DNA from: Acidobacteriota bacterium
Lineage (GTDB): Bacteria > Acidobacteriota > Terriglobia > Terriglobales > Acidobacteriaceae
Reading direction: 5' to 3'
Assembly: GCA_023441255.1 (NCBI GenBank)
Contig: JAEZPW010000325.1
Location: 1-16,455, forward strand
DNA: 16,455 nucleotides
In this document: one piece after another, positions 5,604-13,034 of the stretch
Layout: each line of letters opens with the position of its first letter
How positions within the stretch are numbered: the first letter of the stretch is position 1
The notes under the pieces: generated by a model
Databases searched by the model: none
Seen by the model: only the letters and a program-made list of their open reading frames with translations
What the model was told of the DNA's origin: nothing
Program-made: the position numbers and the translations under genes

Positions 5604-8297
5604 ATGGCCGACGACAGCAACAACCAGCTTCCCTTGACGCCTCCGCCCGGTGATGGCGGTGGTGGCTCCAATCTGCAGCCCATCAACATTGAAGAGGAGA
5701 TGCGGCGGTCGTACCTCGACTACGCCATGTCCGTCATCATCGGACGCGCTCTCCCCGACATTCGTGACGGCCTCAAGCCCGTGCATCGACGCATTCTCTA
5801 CGCCATGCACGACATGGGTCTGCTGCACAACAAGAAGCACGTGAAGTGCGCCAAGGTCGTCGGCGAATGTCTCGGCAAGTATCACCCGCACGGCGATAGC
5901 TCGGTCTACGATGCATTGGTCCGCATGGCCCAGCCCTTCTCGATGCGTTATCCGCTAGTGGACGGACAGGGCAACTTCGGCTCGGTTGACGGCGCTCCTC
6001 CGGCGGCGTATCGATACACCGAAGCGCGTCTCACCGCCATTGCGGAAGAACTGCTCGCCGATATCGACAAGGACACCGTCGATTTCGCGGCCAACTTCGA
6101 TGACACCACGGTCGAGCCTCTCGTCTTGCCGACGAAGATTCCGAACCTGATCGTCAACGGCGCCAATGGCATTGCGGTCGGTATGGCCACGAACATTCCG
6201 CCGCACAACCTCACGGAAGTCATCAACGCCTGCATCACCATTGTGAACAACCCGCAGGCCACGCTCGACGACGTCCTCAAAGACGTCCAGGGCCCCGACT
6301 TCCCGACGGCCGGCTTCATCTACGGGCGCAAGGGCATCCGCGACGCCTACAAGTCCGGGCGCGGCCGCTTCATCATGCGCGCGCGCGTCGCCACCGAAAA
6401 CATCAACAAGGACAAGCAGGCGCTCGTCGTTACCGAGATTCCGTACCAGGTCAACAAGTCCACGCTGATCAAGCGCATCGCCGAACTGGTGAACGACAAG
6501 GTCATCGACGACATCGCCGACGTGCGCGACGAATCCGACCGCGACGGCATGCGCATCGTCATCGACCTCAAGCGCGGAGCACAGCCCGAGATCATCCTGA
6601 ACCAGCTCTACAAGCACACGCAGATGCAGGAGTCGTTCAGCATGATCTTCCTGGCCGTCGCCAATGGCCAGCCGAAAGAGATGGGTCTGGTCGAGGCGCT
6701 CACGCGTTTCGTCGAGCACCGCATGGACGTCGTGCGCCGTCGCACCGCCTACCTTTTGCAGAAGGCACGCGACCGCGAGCACATTTTGGAAGGCTACCAG
6801 CTCGCCCTCGACCACCTCGACAACGTCATCACCATCATCAGAGGCAGCGCCAACCGCGGCGACGCCCGCGACAACCTGGTCGCCTACTTTGCCGGACGCC
6901 GCATCGACATCAACGTCACCGGCAAGCGGCCCGCGATCAATCCGGAAAAGCCCTTCAGCATCAAGCAGGCCGACGCCATCCTCGAATTGCAGTTGCACCG
7001 CCTCACGAGGCTGTCGATCGACGAGATCGTCAACGAGTTGAAGGAAATCCGCGAGCGCATCGCCGAATACGAAGCGATCCTTAATTCCGACAAGAAGCTG
7101 CGCAAGGTCATCATCACCGAACTCGAAGAGGTGAGGAAGCAGTACGGCGACGAGCGCCGCACGCAGATCGTCGATGAGAGCTCCGAGCTTCGCCTTGAAG
7201 ACCTCATCGCGGACGAGCAGGTGGCGGTCACGGTCAGCCACAGCGGCTACCTGAAGCGCACGCCGATAAGCACCTACCGTTCGCAGCGGCGCGGCGGAAC
7301 CGGGCGCAAGGGCATGTCCACGCGCGACGAGGACTTCGTCGAGCATCTCTACATGGCCTCGACGCACGACTACATCTTGATCTTTACCAACACGGGCCGC
7401 GTCTACTGGCTCAAAGTGTACGAGATCCCGGACATCGCCGCCGCCGGGAAGGGCAAGCACATCGGCAGCCTGGTGGCGCTGCAGCCGGGCGAACAGCCTC
7501 GGGCCATGCTGGCCGTGAAGAACCTGGAAGAAGAGAACCGCTACATCTTCTTCGCCACGCGCAACGGCACCGTCAAGAAGACGCCGCTGATCGACTTCTC
7601 CAACGTGATGTCGCGCGGCATCATTGCCATCAGCATCGACAAGGGCGACGAACTCGTCTCAGCCGCCATTACGTCGGGTGACGACATAATCTTCCTTGCC
7701 TCGCACGACGGCATGGCCATCCGCTTCGAAGAGAAGTACGACGAGAACGCCGGAGGCGGCGTGCGTCCGATGGGCCGCAACGCCGGCGGCGTCCGCGGCA
7801 TGAATCTCGACAAGGGCGACTACATCGTAGGAATGGCCGTTACGCCGAAACACGGTGAGAAGCCACCCTCCGTCGCCGAGGCTAAGGCGGCCAACGGCAA
7901 GGCCGCAAAGAAGAACGGCAAGAACGGTGAGAACGGCGAAGGCGAAAAGCCAGTAGCCAACAAGATTCTCAGCGTCACCGAGAACGGCTACGGCAAGCGC
8001 ACCGACGTCGACGAGTACCGCCTGCAGTCGCGCGGCGGCAAGGGCGTCATCAACATCAAGACCACCGAGCGCAACGGAAAGGTCGTCTCCATCATGCTGG
8101 TTACCGACGCCAGTGAAGCCATGCTGATCAGCCACTACGGCAAGATCATCCGCACCGGCACCGACCAGATCCGCCAGGCCGGCCGCTCAACGCAAGGCGT
8201 CCGCCTGCTCCAACTCGAACCCGGCGACAAAGTAGCCGCTGCCGTCGTGATACCAGAAGAGGAGAAGGAAGAGGAAAACGGAAGTTTGATTCAGTAG
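5604..8297 (+). CDS. gyrA: DNA gyrase subunit A
   Basis: 897 residues. GyrA breaks and rejoins DNA in the A2B2 gyrase that introduces negative supercoils using ATP. The N-terminal breakage-reunion domain begins near residue 28 (INIEEEMRRSYLDYAMSVII), after a Pro/Gly-rich extension. The catalytic tyrosine is Tyr138 in AAYRYTEARL. The quinolone-determining region HPHGDSSVYDALVRMAQ keeps Ser99 and Asp103, equivalent to E. coli Ser83 and Asp87, so target-based resistance is not expected. The GyrA box QRRGGTG starts at Gln561, marking gyrase rather than topoisomerase IV. A second RGGKGV motif lies late in the C-terminal beta-pinwheel. A Lys/Asn/Gly-rich linker of about 37 residues (about 750-786) interrupts the pinwheel. 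The protein ends in an acidic tail PEEEKEEENG. The start lacks a Shine-Dalgarno. The gene is monocistronic between its promoter and terminator; gyrB is not in the window. Confidence 0.97.
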   Translation: MADDSNNQLPLTPPPGDGGGGSNLQPINIEEEMRRSYLDYAMSVIIGRALPDIRDGLKPVHRRILYAMHDMGLLHNKKHVKCAKVVGECLGKYHPHGDSSVYDALVRMAQPFSMRYPLVDGQGNFGSVDGAPPAAYRYTEARLTAIAEELLADIDKDTVDFAANFDDTTVEPLVLPTKIPNLIVNGANGIAVGMATNIPPHNLTEVINACITIVNNPQATLDDVLKDVQGPDFPTAGFIYGRKGIRDAYKSGRGRFIMRARVATENINKDKQALVVTEIPYQVNKSTLIKRIAELVNDKVIDDIADVRDESDRDGMRIVIDLKRGAQPEIILNQLYKHTQMQESFSMIFLAVANGQPKEMGLVEALTRFVEHRMDVVRRRTAYLLQKARDREHILEGYQLALDHLDNVITIIRGSANRGDARDNLVAYFAGRRIDINVTGKRPAINPEKPFSIKQADAILELQLHRLTRLSIDEIVNELKEIRERIAEYEAILNSDKKLRKVIITELEEVRKQYGDERRTQIVDESSELRLEDLIADEQVAVTVSHSGYLKRTPISTYRSQRRGGTGRKGMSTRDEDFVEHLYMASTHDYILIFTNTGRVYWLKVYEIPDIAAAGKGKHIGSLVALQPGEQPRAMLAVKNLEEENRYIFFATRNGTVKKTPLIDFSNVMSRGIIAISIDKGDELVSAAITSGDDIIFLASHDGMAIRFEEKYDENAGGGVRPMGRNAGGVRGMNLDKGDYIVGMAVTPKHGEKPPSVAEAKAANGKAAKKNGKNGENGEGEKPVANKILSVTENGYGKRTDVDEYRLQSRGGKGVINIKTTERNGKVVSIMLVTDASEAMLISHYGKIIRTGTDQIRQAGRSTQGVRLLQLEPGDKVAAAVVIPEEEKEEENGSLIQ

Positions 8298-8319
8298 AAC
8301 GTGACTCAGAGCAAAGTAG

Positions 8320-8347
8320 AAGGGCACGCCTTGCGCGTGCCCTTTTT
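8320..8347 (+). terminator. Intrinsic terminator after gyrA
   Basis: A perfect 10-bp stem AAGGGCACGC / GCGTGCCCTT with a 5-base loop CTTGC is followed at once by a T-tract (8343-8347). It starts 22 bases after the gyrA stop codon. Confidence 0.9.
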
Positions 8348-8432
8348 GTGATTGAAGCGGCAGTTTACTCGAAAATGCGAGGTGGAGTATGTTCGCGCTC
8401 ACCACAACTTTCGTCCTCGCTCACCACGGTGT

Positions 8433-8484
8433 GGTCATCCCGACCGGAACGCGCTTGCGCGGCGTGACGGAGTGGAGGGACCTG
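8433..8484. repeat. Possible dispersed repeat of the GTCATCCCGACC type
   Basis: The stretch from TCATCCCGACCGG through CGGAGTGGAGGGACC, with an internal CGCGCTTGCGCG hairpin, resembles a dispersed intergenic element I recall from acidobacterial genomes. There is only one copy here, so the call rests on memory, not on repetition seen in this window. Confidence 0.3.
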
Positions 8485-8514
8485 CGTGTGACTGTTGCGC
8501 GCACCACGACACGC

Positions 8515-8520
8515 TACAAT
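8515..8520 (+). promoter_or_regulatory. Candidate -10 box (TACAAT) upstream of the VOC gene
   Basis: TACAAT lies 27 bases before the VOC start codon. No good -35 is seen at standard spacing (TTGCGC at 8495 is only 14 bases away), so the assignment is weak. Confidence 0.3.
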
Positions 8521-8546
8521 GTCACTCCTGTACCTGGAGGCGCGCC

Positions 8547-8936
8547 ATGAAACGTGTCACTGGCATCGGCGGGATATTCTTCAAAGCGGACGACCCTGCG
8601 AAGCTCAACGCGTGGTACGAGAAGCATCTCGGTATCAAATTGGACTCGCACGGACAGGGTGCTACGTTCACCTGTACCGGCGGCGAGTCCTGCATGACTG
8701 TCTGGTCGATCTTCCCACGCGCCTCCACCTACTTCGATCCCAGCAAGGCAGGGTTCATGATCAACTACCGCGTCGATAACATGGACGAACTCGTGCGCGC
8801 TCTCTAGGCCGAGGGTATCGAGGTCGTCGGGCGGCAAGACGAAAGCTACGGACGCTTCGCCTGGATCATGGATCCGGAAGGAAACCGGATTGAGTTGTGG
8901 GAGCCATTGCCGAGCGCGCCACCGTCGCAGAGCTAG
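8547..8936 (+). pseudogene. VOC (glyoxalase/bleomycin-resistance fold) protein interrupted by an in-frame TAG
   Basis: ATG 8547 follows a strong GGAGG with 6-7 bases spacing. The first 86 residues run MKRVTGIGGIFFKADDPAKL then NAWYEKHLGIKLDSHGQGATF, a typical first beta-alpha-beta-beta-beta module of vicinal-oxygen-chelate proteins. Codon 87 (8805-8807) is TAG. The same frame then continues exactly as the family should: AEGIEVVGRQDESYGRFAWI, MDPEGNRIELWEP, to TAG 8934. Total family-like length is about 129 residues, and Glu116 in IELWEP sits where many members place a metal ligand or conserved acid. No frame change is needed; one base (e.g. AAG, CAG or GAG to TAG) explains the break. Since gyrA and this gene's own natural end also use TAG, reassignment of amber is unlikely. 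The truncated product lacks half the fold. A sequencing error cannot be excluded. Confidence 0.8.
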
Positions 8937-9044
8937 TAAGTCCTGTAAACGACAGAATCTTGCGGAAAGAAGCAGTGGTGGGAACAGGTAGTGGCGATGT
9001 AGTCGTGTGCAGGGCTACTCAGGCGCTGCGTCTGGACGCGGGTG

Positions 9045-9085
9045 CCCCATACCCCATACCTGCCCGGTTTTGGCAGACGTGGGTC
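9045..9085. repeat. Imperfect REP-like hairpin
   Basis: CTGCC (9060-9064), a 7-base loop and GGCAG (9072-9076) form the tip. CCCC (9052-9055) against GGG (9081-9083) extends it after mismatches. The left arm contains a direct duplication CCCCATA-CCCCATA (9045-9058). The preceding GGGTGCCCC also occurs at about 5268. I recall hairpins of this GGTGCCCCA...TGGG form as dispersed repeats in Acidobacteriota. Confidence 0.4.
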
Positions 9086-9102
9086 TAGTCCACCTGCTAG
9101 GT

Positions 9103-9456
9103 CTAGGCTGCGGCCGGAAAGGAAAGCTGCTCGTTCGGTATCGCGGTCAAGGGCCGCAGTGACGGCGCCAGCTCCAACGGGGCAGTCATTGGAGAATCCT
9201 CAACGGGGTATGCCAGCCGTCGGGGCAGTTGCATGACCCGTTCCCACTGACGCCAGAAGTACTCGGCTGCTCGCGTGTCAGGAGGAAATAGTTCGGCCGC
9301 TTTGCGCCACTCCACTGCTGCCGTGTATGGGAGGCCATTGCGCTCGTCGCGCTCGGCGGCGCAGCCATACTGAAATGCCCGCGCGGTAATAGCAACGCTC
9401 GATAACCAGCGTGAAGCAATTGCTACTTCCACACTGTAATTCTTACGGCATTTCAT
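9103..9456 (-). CDS. Small helical protein of unknown function
   Basis: 117 residues. ATG 9456 is preferred over upstream in-frame starts because a perfect AAGGAGG (9462-9468 on the opposite strand) lies just upstream. The core reads AFQYGCAAERDERNGLPYTA, then AVEWRKAAELF, then AAEYFWRQWERVMQLPRRLA, so a predicted run of two to three amphipathic helices rich in Glu/Arg/Trp. The C-terminal 35 residues are Pro/Leu-rich and probably disordered. The core pattern (A-x-E-R-x-x-G...AA-x-x-W-R-x-A...W) loosely recalls the ANR family of small regulators, but this is from memory and I would not assign it. No signal peptide or membrane span. It follows the esterase fusion gene (ends 9670) on the same strand across 213 bases and so probably has its own promoter. 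Confidence 0.6.
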   Translation of the reverse strand: MKCRKNYSVEVAIASRWLSSVAITARAFQYGCAAERDERNGLPYTAAVEWRKAAELFPPDTRAAEYFWRQWERVMQLPRRLAYPVEDSPMTAPLELAPSLRPLTAIPNEQLSFPAAA

Positions 9457-9669
9457 GGCGGCCTCCTTGCCCTCAACCGCTCCGCCGATGCATTGAGCAA
9501 GTACCATGCCAATCCTGAGCTGCTGCCAGTGGGGAAGTGCGGGTACGCTTCCAGCAAGGCCCACACCCCAACAAACAAGAGAGAAAAGAAAGTTAGGCTC
9601 GCGTTCGTGTGCTGCGATTGAAAGTGTGCTCGACAGGGGTGACTCTCGGGTCAGGCACCAGAGCGATAG

Positions 9670-11514
9670 CTACTTGTTCCGCCGCAACTTGTCCGGGTCA
9701 TAGGCAACGGACGCCCGCTTGTATTCGCAAACCAGGGCGTCTCCACGGTGAGACTTGTATGGCTGTGCGACGCAGGTGCCATCCAGAATGGCTTGCGTAG
9801 CGGCTATCTGGTCTACGACGAAGGCCTTGTCCAGCGGGTCTCCGTGACCGGGCAACATGGTCTCGAAATCGCTTGCCCTTCGGCTGACCTTTTGCAGGGT
9901 CGCCAGATAGACCTCCAGCGGGAGGCTCTCTTCAAGGAAAAGCCACACCAACCCATTGTCGTTGTCGCCGGTGAAGAGAAGTTTGTTGCCGGCATCGAGA
10001 AGGACGATGCTACCCGGGGTGTGACCGGGAACTTCGATCACTTCCAGCTTGCGTCCGCCCAGATCGAATTGATAGCCCTCTTTGACGTCGTGGTATGTGA
10101 CCGGTTTCAAGCCGCCGGCTCTTCTTGCCCGATTGTCGGTGCGCTGAAGTAACTCGGTGTCCGCCGGATGAGCGTAGACGTCATCAAATTGGAAATTGCT
10201 GCCTGCATGGTCGCGATGGCCGTGAGTATTGACGACGGTCACAGGCAGCTTCGTCAAAGTCTGCACGTAGTCGTGCAGATTGCCCTCGCCGAGTCCCGTG
10301 TCGATCAAAAGTGCTTCCTTCTTGCCTTCGACCAGGTAAATGTTGTCGCTGCCGTTGTCGTCAATGCGCCAGACATTCGGTGCGACCAACTTCGCAGAGA
10401 AGCGGGCATCAGCCGGAGCCGCTGTCGCCGCTGCGGGCGAGCTCATTGATGTTTTCGCCGGTTGAGCCGCTCCGAACGCCAAATTCTTAGAGAAGAACGG
10501 CACCACCTTGTTTTCAATGCGATCGGCAATATGGTTCAGGTGGTCGCCCGCATAGACCTCGTAAAAGTGTGTGATCTTGTACGCGTTTAGCGCCTGATCG
10601 AAAAGCTTCACGCCCGGCGCGAGACCGTCCTGATCGCCGATGTCGATCGCGATCGCTTTCAGCCGCTTGAGGTTCGGAATGTACTGATCGACCGTCGAGA
10701 CGGGCGAATTTGCGGCCCACTTGGCGGCAATCAGCGGCTGAAGCTTGCCGTCCTTGAACGGCAGGTCAATGTAGAGCGGAGGACTGTTCGGATCGGGCGA
10801 CCACGCCGCCGCCGTTGCCAACATCGCCTTTGCCCAGAACGAAGCCTCGTGAATCTGGTCCGGGCTGGTGACGGCCTCGGCGCCTTTCATGCCGTCGTTC
10901 ATCTGCAAGTCTGCATTGTTGAGGCAGCAAGCACTCAGGGCGTAAATGCTGGAGAAGACCTCGGGATGCTTCATCCCGATGCGGATGGTGCCATAGCCGC
11001 CCATGGAATGACCGGCGAGCCCACGGCTGTCCTGGTTCGCCAGTGTGCGGTAATGGCCGTCGATGTAAGCGACGAGTTCCTGGCTGATGAATGCATCCCA
11101 GTCGCCGGTATTGACCGAGGTGCCATAGAAGCTGCCCTCGAACCTGGTGAAGGCATTCGGCATTACGACGATCATTTCGCGGCTGCCTGCTTGACCGAAC
11201 GCCTTGTTCAAAACGGTGGGAAGGTTGATCCAGTGATTGGGGTCGCGGAACCACTTCTCCTCGCTGTCGGTGAAGCCATGCAGGAAGTAGATGACCGGAT
11301 AGCGTCGCGTCTGGTCCTTCGCATAGCTCGCCGGCAGATAAACGGAAACATCGCGATCGGGTGAATCGCCGTCCAGATTGCCTTCGAACGATCTGCCGTG
11401 TACCTTGATGCGCTCAACCGTTCCGGCGTAGCTGGGTGCAGGCGCTGCCTGGCACCACGCCAGCATGCTGAACCACATCAGGAGCAGGGACACGATCGCG
11501 ACGTTCTTTTTCAT
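9670..11514 (-). CDS. Exported fusion of an alpha/beta-hydrolase esterase and a metallo-beta-lactamase-fold hydrolase
   Basis: 614 residues from ATG 11514 (GAGGA 9-10 bases upstream); a longer upstream frame has no signal and is not used. Residues 1-27 are a Sec signal peptide (MKKN, then a hydrophobic core, CQAAPA). Residues about 30-345 are a putative esterase (PF00756-type, as in esterase D and feruloyl esterases): YFLHGFTDSEEKWF, nucleophile Ser170 in GLAGHSMGGYG, acid near IGDQDGLAPG (Asp294 or Asp296), and His325 or His328 in AGDHLNHIAD. An Ala/Pro/Ser linker spans about 350-372. Residues about 373-580 are an MBL-fold domain with the full metal set: HGHRDH (His431, His433, Asp435, His436), His498 in VPGHTPGS, Asp517 in LFTGDND, and His557 in LPGHGDP. 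Both active sites look intact. Location would be periplasmic. The substrate is unknown; sequential action of the two domains on one ester is inferred. Divergent from scoA. Confidence 0.88.
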   Translation of the reverse strand: MKKNVAIVSLLLMWFSMLAWCQAAPAPSYAGTVERIKVHGRSFEGNLDGDSPDRDVSVYLPASYAKDQTRRYPVIYFLHGFTDSEEKWFRDPNHWINLPTVLNKAFGQAGSREMIVVMPNAFTRFEGSFYGTSVNTGDWDAFISQELVAYIDGHYRTLANQDSRGLAGHSMGGYGTIRIGMKHPEVFSSIYALSACCLNNADLQMNDGMKGAEAVTSPDQIHEASFWAKAMLATAAAWSPDPNSPPLYIDLPFKDGKLQPLIAAKWAANSPVSTVDQYIPNLKRLKAIAIDIGDQDGLAPGVKLFDQALNAYKITHFYEVYAGDHLNHIADRIENKVVPFFSKNLAFGAAQPAKTSMSSPAAATAAPADARFSAKLVAPNVWRIDDNGSDNIYLVEGKKEALLIDTGLGEGNLHDYVQTLTKLPVTVVNTHGHRDHAGSNFQFDDVYAHPADTELLQRTDNRARRAGGLKPVTYHDVKEGYQFDLGGRKLEVIEVPGHTPGSIVLLDAGNKLLFTGDNDNGLVWLFLEESLPLEVYLATLQKVSRRASDFETMLPGHGDPLDKAFVVDQIAATQAILDGTCVAQPYKSHRGDALVCEYKRASVAYDPDKLRRNK

Positions 11515-11764
11515 GAGTGATTTCCTCGGCGCAGAAGAATGTGCCAGATAAGCTTTGTACCACCAGGGACGTTGCATGTCACTGCCGGCGCGCAGCAAGG
11601 GCGGCGCGTGACAGGCCCTCCGGTTCCGACGTGCTACTCTGGACAACTTCTTGCCCCCGCAGCAACTCTAATTTCTTGGTTAAGCCGGGTTCCTGAGTCG
11701 TTTGCGTGCATCTGTGTAAGGCTGTGCGAACTTCTTGTCACGACCAAACGGCGCTTCATAAGCT

Positions 11765-12466
11765 ATGAACAAAGTGTTCCCCAACGCCGAAGCGGCGATT
11801 CACGACATAAATGACGGCGCAACGGTGATCGTCGGCGGCTTCGGGCTGTGCGGCATTCCGGAAAACCTTATCAAGGCGCTGGCGCAAAAGGGCGTGAAGA
11901 ACCTGACCACGATCAGCAACAACGCCGGTGTGGACGATTTCGGACTGGGCGTGCTGCTGCAGAACCGCCAGGTCCGCAAACACGTCGGCACCTACGTGGG
12001 CGAAAACGCGCTGTTCGAGCAGCTGGTGCTCAGCGGCGAACTCGACCTGGAACTTGTGCCCCAGGGGACTTTTGCCGAGCGCATACGCGCCGGCGGAGCC
12101 GGTATTCCGGCCTTCTTCACGCCGACCGGCGTGGGAACGATCGTCGCGAAAGACAAAGAAACGCGCGAGTTCGACGGCCGCACCTACGTGATGGAGCGCT
12201 GGATCAAAGGAGACTTCGCGCTGGTGAAGGCGTGGAAGGGCGATAAATGGGGTAATCTCGTCTTCCGTAAGACGGCCCGCAACTTCAACCCGATGGTGGC
12301 GACCGCCGCCCGCATCACCATCGCTGAAGTGGAGCACCTGGTCGAAGTCGGCGAAATCGAGCCGGATCACATTCACGTGCCCAGCATCTTTGTTAAGCGG
12401 ATATTCCAGGGCGAACGCTACGAAAAGCGCATCGAACGCAGGACGGTGCGCAAACGCAGCGCGTAA
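11765..12466 (+). CDS. scoA: 3-oxoacid CoA-transferase, subunit A
   Basis: 233 residues, standard length. With subunit B it transfers CoA from succinyl-CoA (or a related donor) to acetoacetate or another 3-oxoacid, in ketone-body and short-chain acid catabolism in the cytoplasm. The family I CoA-transferase signature GGFGLCGIPENLI is at residues 24-36. LVPQGTFAERIRAGGAGIPA (98-117) and FFTPTGVGT follow, then the typical C-terminus SIFVKRIFQGERYEKRIERR. The start MNKVFPNAEAAI matches homologues, yet there is no Shine-Dalgarno (CGCTTCATAAGCT precedes ATG). Acetoacetate versus 3-oxoadipate specificity cannot be fixed by eye; the C-terminus favours the succinyl-CoA:acetoacetate type. Its partner scoB is not adjacent but 568 bases away. 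Confidence 0.92.
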   Translation: MNKVFPNAEAAIHDINDGATVIVGGFGLCGIPENLIKALAQKGVKNLTTISNNAGVDDFGLGVLLQNRQVRKHVGTYVGENALFEQLVLSGELDLELVPQGTFAERIRAGGAGIPAFFTPTGVGTIVAKDKETREFDGRTYVMERWIKGDFALVKAWKGDKWGNLVFRKTARNFNPMVATAARITIAEVEHLVEVGEIEPDHIHVPSIFVKRIFQGERYEKRIERRTVRKRSA

Positions 12467-12477
12467 CTAGTTTGCGG

Positions 12478-12735
12478 ATGCCGATGCCGGACAGCAGCGT
12501 TGAAGAGATCAGGGCGATCGTGCTTCGTTACCTGCGCATGTATGAAGAAGGCGCGATTTCCCTACGCGACCTGAAGGCGGAGTTGGGCGTCTGGGCCGAC
12601 ATATACGAGCACGGAATGGGTGGAGTGCAAGATAACTACCGCGTTCTGCTGCGGGTTGCGAAGGACGCAAGGGAGTTGGAGGACGTGGACGCGGCGCTGA
12701 CACACTTTCGCAGGGCGGAAGCCGGGGCGAAGTAG
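12478..12735 (+). CDS. Small helical protein of unknown function between scoA and scoB
   Basis: 85 residues from ATG 12478 (TTG 12472 and ATG 12484 are alternatives; none has a Shine-Dalgarno). It begins only 11 bases after the scoA stop, so co-transcription and perhaps translational coupling are likely. The sequence reads SSVEEIRAIVLRYLRMYEEG, then AISLRDLKAELGVWADIYEH, later LLRVAKDARELEDVDAALTHF, and is probably all-helical with mixed charge, with no membrane span, signal peptide or zinc-type cysteines. No family is recognised. Its position inside an otherwise universal two-gene operon is the notable point. Confidence 0.55.
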   Translation: MPMPDSSVEEIRAIVLRYLRMYEEGAISLRDLKAELGVWADIYEHGMGGVQDNYRVLLRVAKDARELEDVDAALTHFRRAEAGAK

Positions 12736-12786
12736 CCATGCGAGTAGTTCACGGGGCGGGTGGGCGGAGTAGCTCGAACAAAGCTC

Positions 12787-12887
12787 TGTCATTCCGAAGC
12801 GCAGCGGCGGGTTTTTATAGGCGGCAGGATCAGCCTGGGCCGGCAGGAGTCTAGCCCGTAGGGTTCCTCGCTCCGCTCGGAATGACA
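12787..12887. repeat. 101-bp palindromic intergenic element (MITE/REP-like)
   Basis: The ends are perfect inverted copies: TGTCATTCCGA (12787-12797) and TCGGAATGACA (12877-12887). The pairing continues imperfectly for about 25 bases on each arm (GCGCAGCG against CGCTCCGC). The element has no coding capacity. I recall TGTCATTCCGAGCG...-type elements as abundant dispersed repeats in Acidobacteriota and some other phyla. No clear target-site duplication was found beside it. Confidence 0.6.
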
Positions 12888-12949
12888 ACTTACAAGGTAC
12901 TGAGGATGAGAACTCAAGCTGCACCCGGGGACTCAAAACCAGTACCGAC

Positions 12950-13032
12950 ACTCGGTACTCACGACTCGGTACAACAACTCGGTACTTACGACTCGGTACT
13001 CGCAACTCGGTACTAGGTACTCGGTACTTCTT
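12950..13032 (+). repeat. Heptamer tandem array abutting the scoB start codon
   Basis: About 12 units of 7 bases (one of 6). ACTCGGT is exact at 12950, 12964, 12977, 12991, 13005 and 13019 and alternates with variants: ACTCACG (12957), ACAACA (12971), ACTTACG (12984), ACTCGCA (12998), ACTAGGT (13012) and finally ACTTCTT (13026). CT and then ATG 13035 follow. This is a two-unit higher-order repeat: one constant and one variable heptamer. No Shine-Dalgarno is present. Confidence 0.85.
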
Positions 13033-13034
13033 CT

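Noticed and set aside
5955..7460. 501-codon minus-strand ORF inside gyrA
   Set aside because: Antisense shadow of gyrA with low-complexity Asp/Val/Ala-rich sequence; gyrA is certain.
8805..8807. Amber codon as pyrrolysine or reassigned codon
   Set aside because: TAG is used as an ordinary stop at gyrA and at the end of the same gene, there is no recognisable insertion element, and VOC proteins have no known need for pyrrolysine.
12950..13032. Heptamer array read as a CRISPR array or origin iterons
   Set aside because: Units are 7 bases with no spacers of CRISPR length, no cas genes are near, and there is no replication gene or DnaA-box cluster.
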